From: Bacteroidales bacterium
GTDB taxonomy: Bacteria; Bacteroidota; Bacteroidia; Bacteroidales; ML635J-15
Direction of reading: 5' to 3'
NCBI GenBank assembly: GCA_016937855.1
Contig: JAFGVU010000182.1
Span: forward strand, 43,949 to 107,948
Length of the DNA: 64,000 bases
The notes below the pieces were generated by a model, which was given only the letters and a program-made list of their open reading frames with translations, searched no databases and had not been told where the DNA came from. The position numbers and the translations under genes were made by a program. Positions within the stretch are counted from its first letter, which is position 1. Every line of letters starts with the position of its first letter. Of this stretch, positions 37,291 to 46,727 are shown in pieces.

Positions 37291-38116
37291 CTTTAGGATT
37301 TTTTAGGTCAAAAATAATAATAGATAATTTATCTGTATCAATTGCAGCATTAAAACTTATGGTTTTTCCTGTAATTTGTTTCCAACTGCCTGTTATTCTG
37401 GTCGATTCGTGTATGTGTCCATGTAGTGTTAGTAGGGGTTGTTTTTCTTCGATTAGCTCTTTTATTGCAATGCTTCCAACATTAACATCCAATGGAACAT
37501 GATCAATAAACATATTATCTAAACCGGCACGGTCGAGATTTGTTTTGTAAGGAGGGGAGTGGAATAAAAAAACAGTCTCATCATAATTTTCAATATCCTG
37601 TGTTAATGTTTCTAGATCGTTTTTAATTGTGCTAAACTCAATATCTCTTCCAGGATCAATACTTCGCTTACCTTCTGTTGGATGAACGCAACCCGGATCT
37701 ACATATCTCGAAACGTCATAAACTTCCCAATCTTTATTTAGAAAAGGTGTTGGAGGAATAAAAGAATAACCAACAATTTTTATCCCTCTATAATCGACAG
37801 TTTTAAAATGGATATAATTCCACAATGTTTTATACTGATCTAGTTCAAATTTGTATGCTTCTGTTGCAGGATCGTCATTTCCTAAAATAATGAAAATCTC
37901 AGGGTAATCGGAGGTTAATGTTTTTTTTAAATTTTTAAATTCAGGAACCCAAAAATCCTCAAAGAACGAGTCGTTAGTATTTAGCATTTCTTTAAACGAG
38001 GGGTACAAATCACCACCCAAAAAAACTGCTTTGGGTTTTTGAGAAATAATTTTGCAAAAAAGTTTGGTGTATCTGTCTTTTTTCCCATGTAAATCGCTTA
38101 CAAAAAATGCTTCCAT
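37268..38116 (-). CDS. Calcineurin-like metallophosphoesterase
   Basis: A two-metal phosphoesterase. Motifs: FVSDLHGKKDRY (DxH), FLGGDLYPSF (GD), ILGNDDPA (GNxD in place of the usual GNHE), LFHSPP and LHGHIHES (GHxH). 282 residues. The GNDD form is typical of the class III subgroup related to archaeal-type phosphoesterases. Substrate is unknown, but its position between the nucleotidyltransferase and the second ATP-grasp paralogue suggests it removes or cleaves a phosphate/nucleotide group made by its neighbours. It starts 14 bp after the nucleotidyltransferase stop. Confidence 0.9.
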   Translation of the reverse strand: MEAFFVSDLHGKKDRYTKLFCKIISQKPKAVFLGGDLYPSFKEMLNTNDSFFEDFWVPEFKNLKKTLTSDYPEIFIILGNDDPATEAYKFELDQYKTLWNYIHFKTVDYRGIKIVGYSFIPPTPFLNKDWEVYDVSRYVDPGCVHPTEGKRSIDPGRDIEFSTIKNDLETLTQDIENYDETVFLFHSPPYKTNLDRAGLDNMFIDHVPLDVNVGSIAIKELIEEKQPLLTLHGHIHESTRITGSWKQITGKTISFNAAIDTDKLSIIIFDLKNPKDARQEIL

Positions 38117-38130
38117 ATAAAATCGAGGTA

Positions 38131-38922
38131 TTAGTCTATTGTTGATTTAATCAATCGGGCATTATTATGCAAAGAACTAGTCATTATAGCATAACTGTTT
38201 TTTTCTTCAATGTCTTTTTGGGTGATAAAGTGTAAGTCGAATAATATTTCGCTATTATCGATTTCATTTTGAAATTTTTTACTGTTTATAATAGCTTTTC
38301 CCCATGCATCAAACCAAATTTTAATTTTTTCTTGCGATTGATTATTTCCATCATAATGTACTATTAAATCTATATCACTTGAAATACCGCTTGTAAAGTT
38401 TTTTACACTACCAATTAAATAAATTCTATAAATCCCAAGTTTATGAAAATCGACTTCATTAACTGCATTTTCTAGTATTTCTAATCTAATAGATGCAAAT
38501 TTGTTTGTTCTTTTCGATTCTTCATTATTTGTTTGATTTTTGATTTTTTTAACTAATAAATAGTCGGATAACCTTGCGGCAACAGCATCTAACAGACTCT
38601 TTTCTTCATCCAAAAACTCTATTTCTTTGTCGTTAAGTTTATGTGTGTAAAACGTATTAATTATTCCAGATTCAACCTCATCAATAAAAATTTTTGATTG
38701 TATTTTGTTTTTACCAAGTTTAAAATATGGTGATTTAATTTTATAACCATCGTAATCAATTAAAACCGAAGTATAACATGGGTATTGCATTGCATCGGCA
38801 ATTATTCCACAACTTGCAGACAGGACAGTTAAAATATCATTGTTTTCTGCAATGAGTTTATCAATTCTGTATATACAATTTAGTTCTTTTTGCCTTTCGG
38901 TTAATTGAGCTTTTTCGTCCAT
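38131..38922 (-). CDS. GAF-like sensor fused to a minimal nucleotidyltransferase
   Basis: 263 residues in two parts. Residues 1-130 form a GAF-like sensor: LTERQKELNCIYRIDKLIAE, then ADAMQYPCYTSVLIDYDGY and INTFYTHK, the pattern seen at the N-terminus of the 1145-residue neighbour and in sensor kinases (ELNCLYxISxL, AWQYPE). Residues about 150-263 form a pol-beta-type nucleotidyltransferase: YLIGSVKNFTSGISSDIDLI with the GS and DxD catalytic motifs and a third acidic strand LFDLHF. A small-molecule, protein or RNA nucleotidylation activity is possible. It starts 1 bp after the upstream stop. Confidence 0.85.
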   Translation of the reverse strand: MDEKAQLTERQKELNCIYRIDKLIAENNDILTVLSASCGIIADAMQYPCYTSVLIDYDGYKIKSPYFKLGKNKIQSKIFIDEVESGIINTFYTHKLNDKEIEFLDEEKSLLDAVAARLSDYLLVKKIKNQTNNEESKRTNKFASIRLEILENAVNEVDFHKLGIYRIYLIGSVKNFTSGISSDIDLIVHYDGNNQSQEKIKIWFDAWGKAIINSKKFQNEIDNSEILFDLHFITQKDIEEKNSYAIMTSSLHNNARLIKSTID

Positions 38923-38923
38923 G

Positions 38924-41900
38924 TCAGCTTTTTTGTTTAATTACTGAAATTCTTTTTTTTCCATCCATTACCACAGTTACGGGATCATTAAATCTTACAT
39001 GTCGGGCATATTTTAGTTTTTCTATATGGTTTTGATTTTTGATTAAATCCCATTTTATAAAATCGTTAGATCCTCTGTATTGTACTGTAAAATATCCTAC
39101 ATTCATTGATGTAACATTATGAAAAAAGTGAGAACCCAGCGATGCGTCTAACGGGAAGTTTTTAAGACTCATTTCTACAATTACTTTTGCGTTACATATT
39201 TGTGGCCAAACAACCGGAATTCCAATAAATTGATCGCGAGTTCCCCATCTTCCGGGTCCCATTAAAATATATTTGCGATTTTCTTTCATTAGTTTCGAGT
39301 TGAGTTTTTCGATTTCGGTTGCCATTTCAAGAGTTTTGGTATTGTCAAAATTTTCCGGATCGATATAAATGATGTCGGTAATATCTTCTACTGATCCATT
39401 TCCCATACTTTTTTCAGAGAATAGTATTACATCGTCATAGTCGAGACTATCTAGGTCAATATTGTAGTCATCGTCATTACCGACAAGTGGTTTTATTTGT
39501 AACAAGTAAAATGATGCCTTAGAGTCTTTGTCTTTGTTTAGGTCGATGGCATACTCAATTTCGACGGGAGAACCAAGTGCTTCTCGAATAATTTCGAGTA
39601 ATTTTGTTAGTGTTTCGGCAAGAGGAATATATTCGTATCTTAATATATTTGCAAAGTTTATCACAAGTGGACCATAAGTGTCTGTTCCGGGAACAATTCT
39701 CTCATTGTCAATATCATAAACCGATGCAGAGTGTTTTATTGTTCCATGTTTTAGGGCATCTGTAATTTCCATGCGAGCTAATCCTGCATCCTCACCCTCT
39801 ATAAGATTTGGTTCGGAGTTTTTTAAATTTACAGCAAAGAATTCAACTTGCGATGTTTTGTAAATGTCTTTCTGAGAGTTTATTTCAATTTGTGGATATT
39901 TTGGCGAGAATCTAAAAGTTCGTTCTCCTTCCACTACATAAGTGCCAAGACCTACTGCTAACACCGCAAAGCCTTCGTCTGGCTGCATGTGTGCAACAGG
40001 ATAATAATTGTGCGATTGGGCAGTTCCACTAATGTGTGGGTAAAAAACATCATCATAATGATTACCAACCACTTCTTGTATCACAACAGCCATTTTTTCC
40101 TCTTCAATTTTATAATGGACTGCTTCGAAATAAGTTCTAGCACTATTAGAATAAATAGATGCATATACAAGCTTAATGGCACTATAAACCTGCTCTAGTC
40201 GTACACTAATGTCGGGATGATTATTTGGTAAAATATATGTAGCAAATATTCCTGAAAATGGTTGCATTAGAGAGTCTTCAAATAAACTTGAGCTTCTAAC
40301 GGCAAGAGGTTTTGTGATATTTTTAAGTAAAATTCTTAACTTCTTTTTTAGTGAGGCAGAAAGATCGGATTCTAAAAAAACTTTTTTAAGATTGTTATAA
40401 TCATTTTCTTCAAAAATGACATCTTGCAGTTTATTTCGTTCTATAAAATAGTCAAATTCGTCTGATCCGATTATGGAGGTTTTAGGAGTTGTTATTTTAA
40501 TGTCAGGAAAGAGTTTGGATAACTCAAAATGGTGAATTAAAGTGTTTATAAATGCAATACCTCTACCTTTTCCACCTAAAGCACCTGTTGATAAGCTAAC
40601 AATATTTTTTTCGTCGTTTATTGCTTGTTCTTCGAACGGTACGACCTTTCCTTTGTTTTGCTCGTTACGATGTTTGTTTATTGTGCGGATTAAAAACTTG
40701 CGTAATTCTTCAGCATCGTCAAAGTCTTGTGTTTTATAAGATGAGATGTTTTTTGCAATTTGTATTTCACCACGAGCCATCAACCATAACGAGAAATGAT
40801 TGCGTTGTCCATGATATAGCAATGATTCTTCCGGAATCACTTCAAGGTTTTTTTCAAATTCTTTAAGAGATTTAGCAATTACTATTTGCCGTCCGTTTCT
40901 GTCGCGATAAACAAAATTTCCAAAGCCTAAAAAATGTCGGATAAAACTTTTTATATCATGCGAAAGAGTTTCGGAATTTTTATTGATAAAACTAGCATTT
41001 AATTGATAAGCCTTTTTCGCATTATCGGACTCTGAAGATTGTAAAACTACAGGAAGGTCTGGATAATCATTTTTTATGTAGGATATTAATTCAATACCGG
41101 CATCGTCGCAACACTTTCCGGCTTTGGGGTAGCTAACATCCGAAATCACACATAATAAGTATTCTTTATACTTTTCGTAAATCGAAATTGCTTCTTCGTA
41201 CGATTGAGCCAAAAGTATTTTTGGTCTTGCACGTGATTTTAAGATTTTATATAATTCGTCAACATTTGTCTCCTCAATCAAATCCTTGGTTTGGGTTAAA
41301 ATTACCTGATATAACAGCGGTAAATATCTGGAATAGTATTTTGCGGAATCTTCAACTAAAAGAATAACTCTAACCATACCAATTGTTGTATCGTTTTCGG
41401 CATTTACTTTATCTTCTAAATGTTTTAGCATTGTGAAGAAAATCTTTGAGTCGCCGTTCCAAACAAATTGTTTATCGATGTTTTCTAATAGACTTGGTTT
41501 TTCTTCAAATATTGCAATATCCTGATTGTTGTTCAGTAACATGTAAACAGGAATATATGGAAACATTGAGTTGATTTGACGGCTTAATTCTATTGGTGTT
41601 TTTTTATCAATACCCATCATTAGAATCACCAGGTCGTAATGCTTATTTTTAAGATGTTCTAAAGCTTCCATATTGTTAGAAACACCTGTAATTCTAGGAG
41701 TAGAAGTTAAATTTAGGTGATGATATTCACCCAAAATATATTCCGAAAAACGTCCTTCCTTTTCAATTATATAGGCATCGTAAAGGTTAGCAACCAAAAG
41801 AATCTCTTTAACTTTAAATGGCATTAAATCATGGTAAACATCTCGGTCCGAATTGTGCTGTGAGATAAATTTAGCCATTAACTGATGATTGTCTTTGAGC

Positions 41901-42361
41901 TTTTCAAGACTATGGTTTTCAATCGGTTTTTTAATTTGTTCCTTAAAAACAGTTTTGGCAATCTGAGAGTTAATATAGCCGGAAATTATGTTTGAAAGAT
42001 TATTAATAAGATCTCTTTCTTCCTTTAAAAATGGTCCTTCATCAAGATTTGGGAATTTTTTATCGTAAAATATCGATATAATACCATTTTCACCATCAAT
42101 AGTTACAAAACTCTGACTTAGTTCCCATTCACTAGAAACAAAATTGGTGGATAAATATTTTTTCCCTTTGTATTCAATGCTTGCAAAAGTGTTTTCGGGA
42201 TATTGCCAAGCATTAGGTAAAATCAAACTTATGTGTTTGAGGGTTTCTTCAATTGATTTGTTTTCTTTTATTATTGCAGTTGTTTTGTTTATACACATCA
42301 ACTCTTTGAGGCGTTCGTTGCTCTCAGCAATAATTTTGTTTAATGTTTTTTTATCATCCAT
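38924..42361 (-). CDS. Sensor-receiver-PEP-synthase-type ATP-grasp protein, paralogue A (1145 aa)
   Basis: Function unknown; first gene of the operon. Domains: GAF-like sensor (1-135, ERLKELMCINKTTAI, AWQYPENTFASIEYKG); a degenerate receiver-like domain (about 183-315) with Met248 where Asp is expected (DLVILMM); a full receiver (about 328-478) with Glu337-Asp338, Asp408, Ser442-Ser443 and Lys461; a linker; a PPDK-type ATP-grasp domain from about 590 with GALGGKGRGIAF and AVRSSSLFEDSLMQPFSGIF; and a C-terminal block with GPGRWGTRDQFIGIPV and GSHFFHNVTSMNVGYFT. No phospho-histidine or PEP-binding domain is present. It shares the same domain order as the 1002-residue paralogue, plus the sensor. 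Confidence 0.85.
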   Translation of the reverse strand: MDDKKTLNKIIAESNERLKELMCINKTTAIIKENKSIEETLKHISLILPNAWQYPENTFASIEYKGKKYLSTNFVSSEWELSQSFVTIDGENGIISIFYDKKFPNLDEGPFLKEERDLINNLSNIISGYINSQIAKTVFKEQIKKPIENHSLEKLKDNHQLMAKFISQHNSDRDVYHDLMPFKVKEILLVANLYDAYIIEKEGRFSEYILGEYHHLNLTSTPRITGVSNNMEALEHLKNKHYDLVILMMGIDKKTPIELSRQINSMFPYIPVYMLLNNNQDIAIFEEKPSLLENIDKQFVWNGDSKIFFTMLKHLEDKVNAENDTTIGMVRVILLVEDSAKYYSRYLPLLYQVILTQTKDLIEETNVDELYKILKSRARPKILLAQSYEEAISIYEKYKEYLLCVISDVSYPKAGKCCDDAGIELISYIKNDYPDLPVVLQSSESDNAKKAYQLNASFINKNSETLSHDIKSFIRHFLGFGNFVYRDRNGRQIVIAKSLKEFEKNLEVIPEESLLYHGQRNHFSLWLMARGEIQIAKNISSYKTQDFDDAEELRKFLIRTINKHRNEQNKGKVVPFEEQAINDEKNIVSLSTGALGGKGRGIAFINTLIHHFELSKLFPDIKITTPKTSIIGSDEFDYFIERNKLQDVIFEENDYNNLKKVFLESDLSASLKKKLRILLKNITKPLAVRSSSLFEDSLMQPFSGIFATYILPNNHPDISVRLEQVYSAIKLVYASIYSNSARTYFEAVHYKIEEEKMAVVIQEVVGNHYDDVFYPHISGTAQSHNYYPVAHMQPDEGFAVLAVGLGTYVVEGERTFRFSPKYPQIEINSQKDIYKTSQVEFFAVNLKNSEPNLIEGEDAGLARMEITDALKHGTIKHSASVYDIDNERIVPGTDTYGPLVINFANILRYEYIPLAETLTKLLEIIREALGSPVEIEYAIDLNKDKDSKASFYLLQIKPLVGNDDDYNIDLDSLDYDDVILFSEKSMGNGSVEDITDIIYIDPENFDNTKTLEMATEIEKLNSKLMKENRKYILMGPGRWGTRDQFIGIPVVWPQICNAKVIVEMSLKNFPLDASLGSHFFHNVTSMNVGYFTVQYRGSNDFIKWDLIKNQNHIEKLKYARHVRFNDPVTVVMDGKKRISVIKQKS

Positions 42362-42481
42362 TTTAACGCGCTTTAGGAAGCAATAAATTTAACAAAAAAA
42401 TTGATTACAGACAGCATTGTTTATTGATTAGTGCTCAAGAACATCTTTTGAGAAAAAATATTGGCAGAAATTTGTCGATGC

Positions 42482-43294
42482 TTAGTGTTTTATGCTTCCA
42501 GGTTCAAGTTTGTATTTGTAATAGTAGGCCGATGAGCTCTTATAAGGATAAGTACCAACCCTATATGCGCTGCTATCTTCACAGAATTTGTAATACTCAT
42601 CTGTTATAAATTCTGTTTGAGGATAATTAGTGATTTTTATGGCTCGAAATTCGTTTTCGATATGCTTGGGAGCTTGCATATCTTCGTTAAAACTATATGT
42701 GATTCTATTACGATATTGTAGCGGACTTTCTTCGTATGAAAATTGAGAGCTAATTATTTCTTTTGGCTTAGGGAAGCGCAATAGGTTGCAGTCGCGATAT
42801 AATTCGGTTTGTAAAAAGAAACCATAAAACAGTTGATAAGAGTTTGGTGGTATGCAGATAATTCGCTCTTCATTGAACTTTACAACACCAATCGATTGTT
42901 CTGTAAGGTTTTTGGGCGTAACACCTGCAAATTTTATCGATTGTAGTTCCTGTATTTCTTCGTCGGTAGATGAAGTAAACAAAGAAACCTTTGGGGCTTC
43001 GTAATATCTGTTTTGGAAATAGGTTTGTGCAAAACCATTAATTATCAAATGAGATAGTTTTAAGTCTATAAAAAGCTCTCTCTCTGTTTTATTATATATG
43101 ATAAAACTTCCATTTCCCCCTTCTCCCCATAAATCGTAAGAGATGCTTAAATCATCATTCTCAAAGAATAAATAATCCTGTGTTTTTTGTAAATCTTTTG
43201 ATTCAGTTTCAACTAATTGATAGTATGTTTGAGAAGTACATGCACTTAAAATTAAAACCACAGAAACTATGAGCAATTTAGAAATTTTATTCAT
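42482..43294 (-). CDS. Lipoprotein, function unknown
   Basis: 270 residues; lipoprotein signal LLIVSVVLILSAC with Cys19. The mature part contains YYQLVETESKDL, FIIYNKTERELFIDLKLSHLIING and FNEERIICIPPNSYQLFYG, suggesting a beta-sandwich. No family was recognised. It lies 120 bp upstream of (and before) the large operon on the same strand, but that gap and the lack of a shared motif give no firm link to it. Confidence 0.72.
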   Translation of the reverse strand: MNKISKLLIVSVVLILSACTSQTYYQLVETESKDLQKTQDYLFFENDDLSISYDLWGEGGNGSFIIYNKTERELFIDLKLSHLIINGFAQTYFQNRYYEAPKVSLFTSSTDEEIQELQSIKFAGVTPKNLTEQSIGVVKFNEERIICIPPNSYQLFYGFFLQTELYRDCNLLRFPKPKEIISSQFSYEESPLQYRNRITYSFNEDMQAPKHIENEFRAIKITNYPQTEFITDEYYKFCEDSSAYRVGTYPYKSSSAYYYKYKLEPGSIKH

Positions 43295-43363
43295 GACTTT
43301 ACAATGCTAGTTTGGTTTCACAATATAGCAATTTAATTTACACAAATTTTATTTTTACGTAAA

Positions 43364-43789
43364 TTACTTTTTTATTTTTGATAACAAATAATCAATCGAA
43401 AATTTTCCCGGACCGACAAATAAAATGGTTAAGTAAACTAATAGATACATTAAACCTAATTCTTTGGCAGAGAAAGGGTCGGCTTGATGAAATACTAAGG
43501 CAGCAACAATCATCGAAATAATTAATGGAATTGTTGAAAGGCGTGTACCAATTCCAATAATGATAAAAATAGAACAAATAAACTCGGCAAAAACAATTAA
43601 AAAGAATGATGTTTTTACTCCTAATCCTATTGGATCAGGAAACATAATCTCGTCACCTGAAATCAGCATTTGAAATTTTGGCCATCCATGTGTGAGCATA
43701 AATAATCCTACAAAAACTCTGAGAAGTAAAAGCCAAATATTTAAGATATTCTTATTGTAGTTTATTGTAAATATGTCTTTAAGTTTCAT
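43364..43789 (-). CDS. DoxX-family membrane protein
   Basis: 141 residues with four transmembrane helices. The DoxX pattern is visible: LLLRVFVGLFMLTHGWPKFQ at the N-terminus, then FAEFICSIFIIIGIGTRLS and a final hydrophobic helix. The family includes thiosulfate:quinone oxidoreductase subunits and many redox-associated membrane proteins of unknown function. It follows GSCFA by 30 bp on the same strand, so they may be cotranscribed. Confidence 0.9.
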   Translation of the reverse strand: MKLKDIFTINYNKNILNIWLLLLRVFVGLFMLTHGWPKFQMLISGDEIMFPDPIGLGVKTSFFLIVFAEFICSIFIIIGIGTRLSTIPLIISMIVAALVFHQADPFSAKELGLMYLLVYLTILFVGPGKFSIDYLLSKIKK

Positions 43790-43819
43790 GTATTATTAAC
43801 ATGAAAATAAGCAAAATGT

Positions 43820-44803
43820 TTAATTTATATTTTGTTTCAACATTGCTTTTTCTTTGCTAAAATCTAATTGCGGATTATTGGTGATTATATCTTCAATTTC
43901 ATGAATTGTACTTTGTGTAAATTGTTGATATTCAGTAGTTTTTGTGTTATATGGACGATGATTAGCGGCTCTGACAATCCTTTGTATGCGCTTGTTTAGT
44001 TCAATGGTCTTTTCATCAAAATAGGTTTCGCAAAATTTCTCAAAGATATAATCAATTGCTTGATTAGAGGGATGCACCATATCTTCGTTGTAAAATCTGT
44101 AATCGCGAAGTTCATCCATCATTATTTCGAACGAGGGAAAGTATGATAAATTTTCATTCTTTCGCAGCAAATCATTTAATGAAACTATTAGTATAGACTT
44201 GCTTAACTGATTTGCAATAAAACCGTCTCTCTTATGACGTACCGGACTAACAGTGAAAATGTATTTGGCTCGTGGATTAATTTTCGACATTTTTTGAAAA
44301 AACAAATCGAAGCTTTTTGTAATTTCTTCTGTGTTAAGCATGCGTCTTTTAAAAAAACTATCGGGTTGTTTATGACAATTAGTTACTATTTTTTGATTTT
44401 CTGCCAGCTCATAAATAAAAGATGTTCCCAGACTAATAAATATATAATCTGCCGACGAAATGAAATGATTTGTTCGTTCTATTGATGAGTTAATTTCATT
44501 TAAACATGTGTATTTATTCGAATCAGAGAAATTGCTGTGAAAATTATAATGATTCCATTGACCATTAGAAAAAAAGAGTTCAGATTCCTCGATTTTTCTA
44601 TTTTCAATTGCATAGCTCAAGGAGTTTATTAAAGATACAGGATTGTAACTAATACCTAAAGGATTTACGCTAACATTAAACTTGTTTTTAAGTAATTTTT
44701 CCCCGATGTTTTCGGCAAAACACGAGCCAATAAAAAGACATTTTTCGGAATGCGTAATTTTAGGGTTATATTTCGGTATAGTGATTTTTGTAATAAGTTT
44801 CAT
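43820..44803 (-). CDS. GSCFA-domain protein
   Basis: 327 residues with the eponymous motif at residues 28-32 (LFIGSCFAENIGEKL). Downstream are VNPLGISYNPVSL, the block YIFISLGTSFIYE, and a C-terminal VHPSNQAIDYIFEKF with a DxxHP-like Asp/His pair, the hallmark of SGNH/GDSL hydrolases. The GSCFA family is thought to be SGNH-type esterases; the substrate is unknown. Found widely in Bacteroidota. It is divergently placed from pruA, with a 230-bp gap. Confidence 0.92.
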   Translation of the reverse strand: MKLITKITIPKYNPKITHSEKCLFIGSCFAENIGEKLLKNKFNVSVNPLGISYNPVSLINSLSYAIENRKIEESELFFSNGQWNHYNFHSNFSDSNKYTCLNEINSSIERTNHFISSADYIFISLGTSFIYELAENQKIVTNCHKQPDSFFKRRMLNTEEITKSFDLFFQKMSKINPRAKYIFTVSPVRHKRDGFIANQLSKSILIVSLNDLLRKNENLSYFPSFEIMMDELRDYRFYNEDMVHPSNQAIDYIFEKFCETYFDEKTIELNKRIQRIVRAANHRPYNTKTTEYQQFTQSTIHEIEDIITNNPQLDFSKEKAMLKQNIN

Positions 44804-44995
44804 AATAATTTTTTTACTCCTATTTGGAATTAAAGGATTTATTTTTACAAATTTATGAAATTAAGTGGTTTTTAAAAAAACAATTGTTTTTCCTAAAGTC
44901 CAATACCATTATTAAACATCCTCAGTCAACAAATCATCAACTTAAATTGTTATAATTGCATGATAAAAGACATTTTTTTATTAATGCGACATGCA

Positions 44996-45003
44996 TAAAT
45001 TTG
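44996..45003 (+). promoter_or_regulatory. -7 promoter box for pruA
   Basis: TAAATTTG matches TAnnTTTG and ends 31 bp before the ATG at 45035. Confidence 0.45.
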
Positions 45004-45034
45004 CAACTCGAAACAAATAATAATTTATATTGAT

Positions 45035-46660
45035 ATGAACAATGCAATTTTTAGTTTTAACAAACCGCAAAACGAGCCGGTTTTAAAATATTTAGAAGGT
45101 AGTAACGAAAGAATTCAGCTTGAGAAGGAGCTTGAGAGGTTAAGTAATACTGAAATTGAGATTCCGTTAATAATTGATGGTAAGGAGATTTATACCGGTA
45201 AAACAGGCAAAGTAGTAATGCCACATAACCACGGGCATGTTTTAGCAACATATCACATGGCTACCGAGAAGGAGGTTAATATGGCAATAGAAGCTGCTTT
45301 AAGGGCAAAACCTATGTGGGAGAATGTTTCTTGGTTAGAGCGTTCATCTATAATGCTTAAGATTGCTAAATTGTTGTCGGAAAAATACAGGGCAACGATC
45401 AATGCTGCAACCATGCTGGGTCAAAGTAAAAATATTTATCAAGCCGAGATAGACGCAGCTTGTGAGACAATCGACTTTTTAAGGTTTAATGTCTTTTTTG
45501 CTTCACAGATATATCAGCATCAGCCAAGCTCTGACAATAATCAATTTAACAGATTGGAATACAGGGCTTTAGAAGGTTTTGTTTTTGCAGTTTCTCCATT
45601 TAATTTTACCTCTATAGCTTCGAATTTGAATATGGCTCCGGCAATGATGGGAAATACAACAGTATGGAAACCTGCAACAACTTCATTATTGTCTAACTAT
45701 TTTCTTATGAAAATTTTTGAAGAAGCCGGAGTACCAAATGGTGTAATAAACTTTGTGCCGGGTTCGGGTAGTATGATTGGACGTACTGTTTTAGCTCATA
45801 AAGAATTAGCAGGAGTTCACTTTACAGGCTCTAACAATACATTTAATACATTGTGGAAAGGAGTTTCTGATAATTTGACAAATTATCGTTCTTATCCAAA
45901 ACTTGTTGGCGAAACAGGAGGTAAAGATTTTATTTTTGTTCACAATTCGGCTAAAGCTCGCGAAGTTGCTACAGCAATTATTGCAGGAGCTTTTGAGTAT
46001 CAGGGACAAAAATGTTCGGCCGCCTCGAGAGCTTATATTCCTGAGTCAAAATGGCCTGAAATAAAAGCCGAGGTTTTGGAATTATACAAAAAAATCAAAA
46101 TAGGAGGTCCTGAAAATGTCGAGAACTTTTTTAACGCAGTAATCGATAAGGGATCGTATGATAATATTCTCTCATATATTGATGAGGCAAAGAATTGTGG
46201 AGATTGTGAAATAATTGCAGGAGGAAACTCGGATAATTCAAAAGGATATTTTGTTGAGCCCACAATAATTGTTACGAAAAATCACGACTTTACAACAATG
46301 AAAGAAGAAATATTTGGTCCTGTTATGACTATTTATGTTTATAAGGATGACAAATATATCGAAACTTTAGAAATTTGTGACAAGACTTCTCCTTATGGTT
46401 TAACCGGGGCAATTTTTAGCAATGATAAGTATGCTATGGTTCAGGCATGTAGAATGTTACGCTATGCTGCCGGGAATTTTTATATTAATGATAAACCTAC
46501 CGGAGCAATGGTCGGATTGCAACCATTTGGTGGTGCAAGAGGTTCTGGTACAAACGATAAAGCAGGTGGTCACTTAAATCTTTTACGATGGACAAGTCCC
46601 AGAACAGTTAAAGAAACTTTTGTTCCGGCAACAGATATTTTATATGATTATATGAAATAA
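45035..46660 (+). CDS. pruA: L-glutamate gamma-semialdehyde dehydrogenase (1-pyrroline-5-carboxylate dehydrogenase)
   Basis: Oxidises glutamate semialdehyde to glutamate with NAD+ in proline breakdown. Family markers: FAVSPFNFTSIASNLNMAPA, VWKPATTS, HFTGSNNTFN, GETGGKDFIFVH (catalytic Glu) and YQGQKCSAASRAYIP with the catalytic cysteine, then EEIFGPVM. 541 residues is the monofunctional form. No proline dehydrogenase gene is adjacent. Confidence 0.95.
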   Translation: MNNAIFSFNKPQNEPVLKYLEGSNERIQLEKELERLSNTEIEIPLIIDGKEIYTGKTGKVVMPHNHGHVLATYHMATEKEVNMAIEAALRAKPMWENVSWLERSSIMLKIAKLLSEKYRATINAATMLGQSKNIYQAEIDAACETIDFLRFNVFFASQIYQHQPSSDNNQFNRLEYRALEGFVFAVSPFNFTSIASNLNMAPAMMGNTTVWKPATTSLLSNYFLMKIFEEAGVPNGVINFVPGSGSMIGRTVLAHKELAGVHFTGSNNTFNTLWKGVSDNLTNYRSYPKLVGETGGKDFIFVHNSAKAREVATAIIAGAFEYQGQKCSAASRAYIPESKWPEIKAEVLELYKKIKIGGPENVENFFNAVIDKGSYDNILSYIDEAKNCGDCEIIAGGNSDNSKGYFVEPTIIVTKNHDFTTMKEEIFGPVMTIYVYKDDKYIETLEICDKTSPYGLTGAIFSNDKYAMVQACRMLRYAAGNFYINDKPTGAMVGLQPFGGARGSGTNDKAGGHLNLLRWTSPRTVKETFVPATDILYDYMK

Positions 46661-46727
46661 AACTTTAAATCCGCATTATGTGTTATGACTTTTTAATAGA
46701 TTTGCTAATGCATAATGCGGTTTAAAA

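Noticed and set aside
34282..42361. Two phosphoenolpyruvate synthases
   Set aside because: Only the ATP-grasp half is present; the phospho-histidine mobile domain and PEP-binding barrel are missing, so this name would be misleading.
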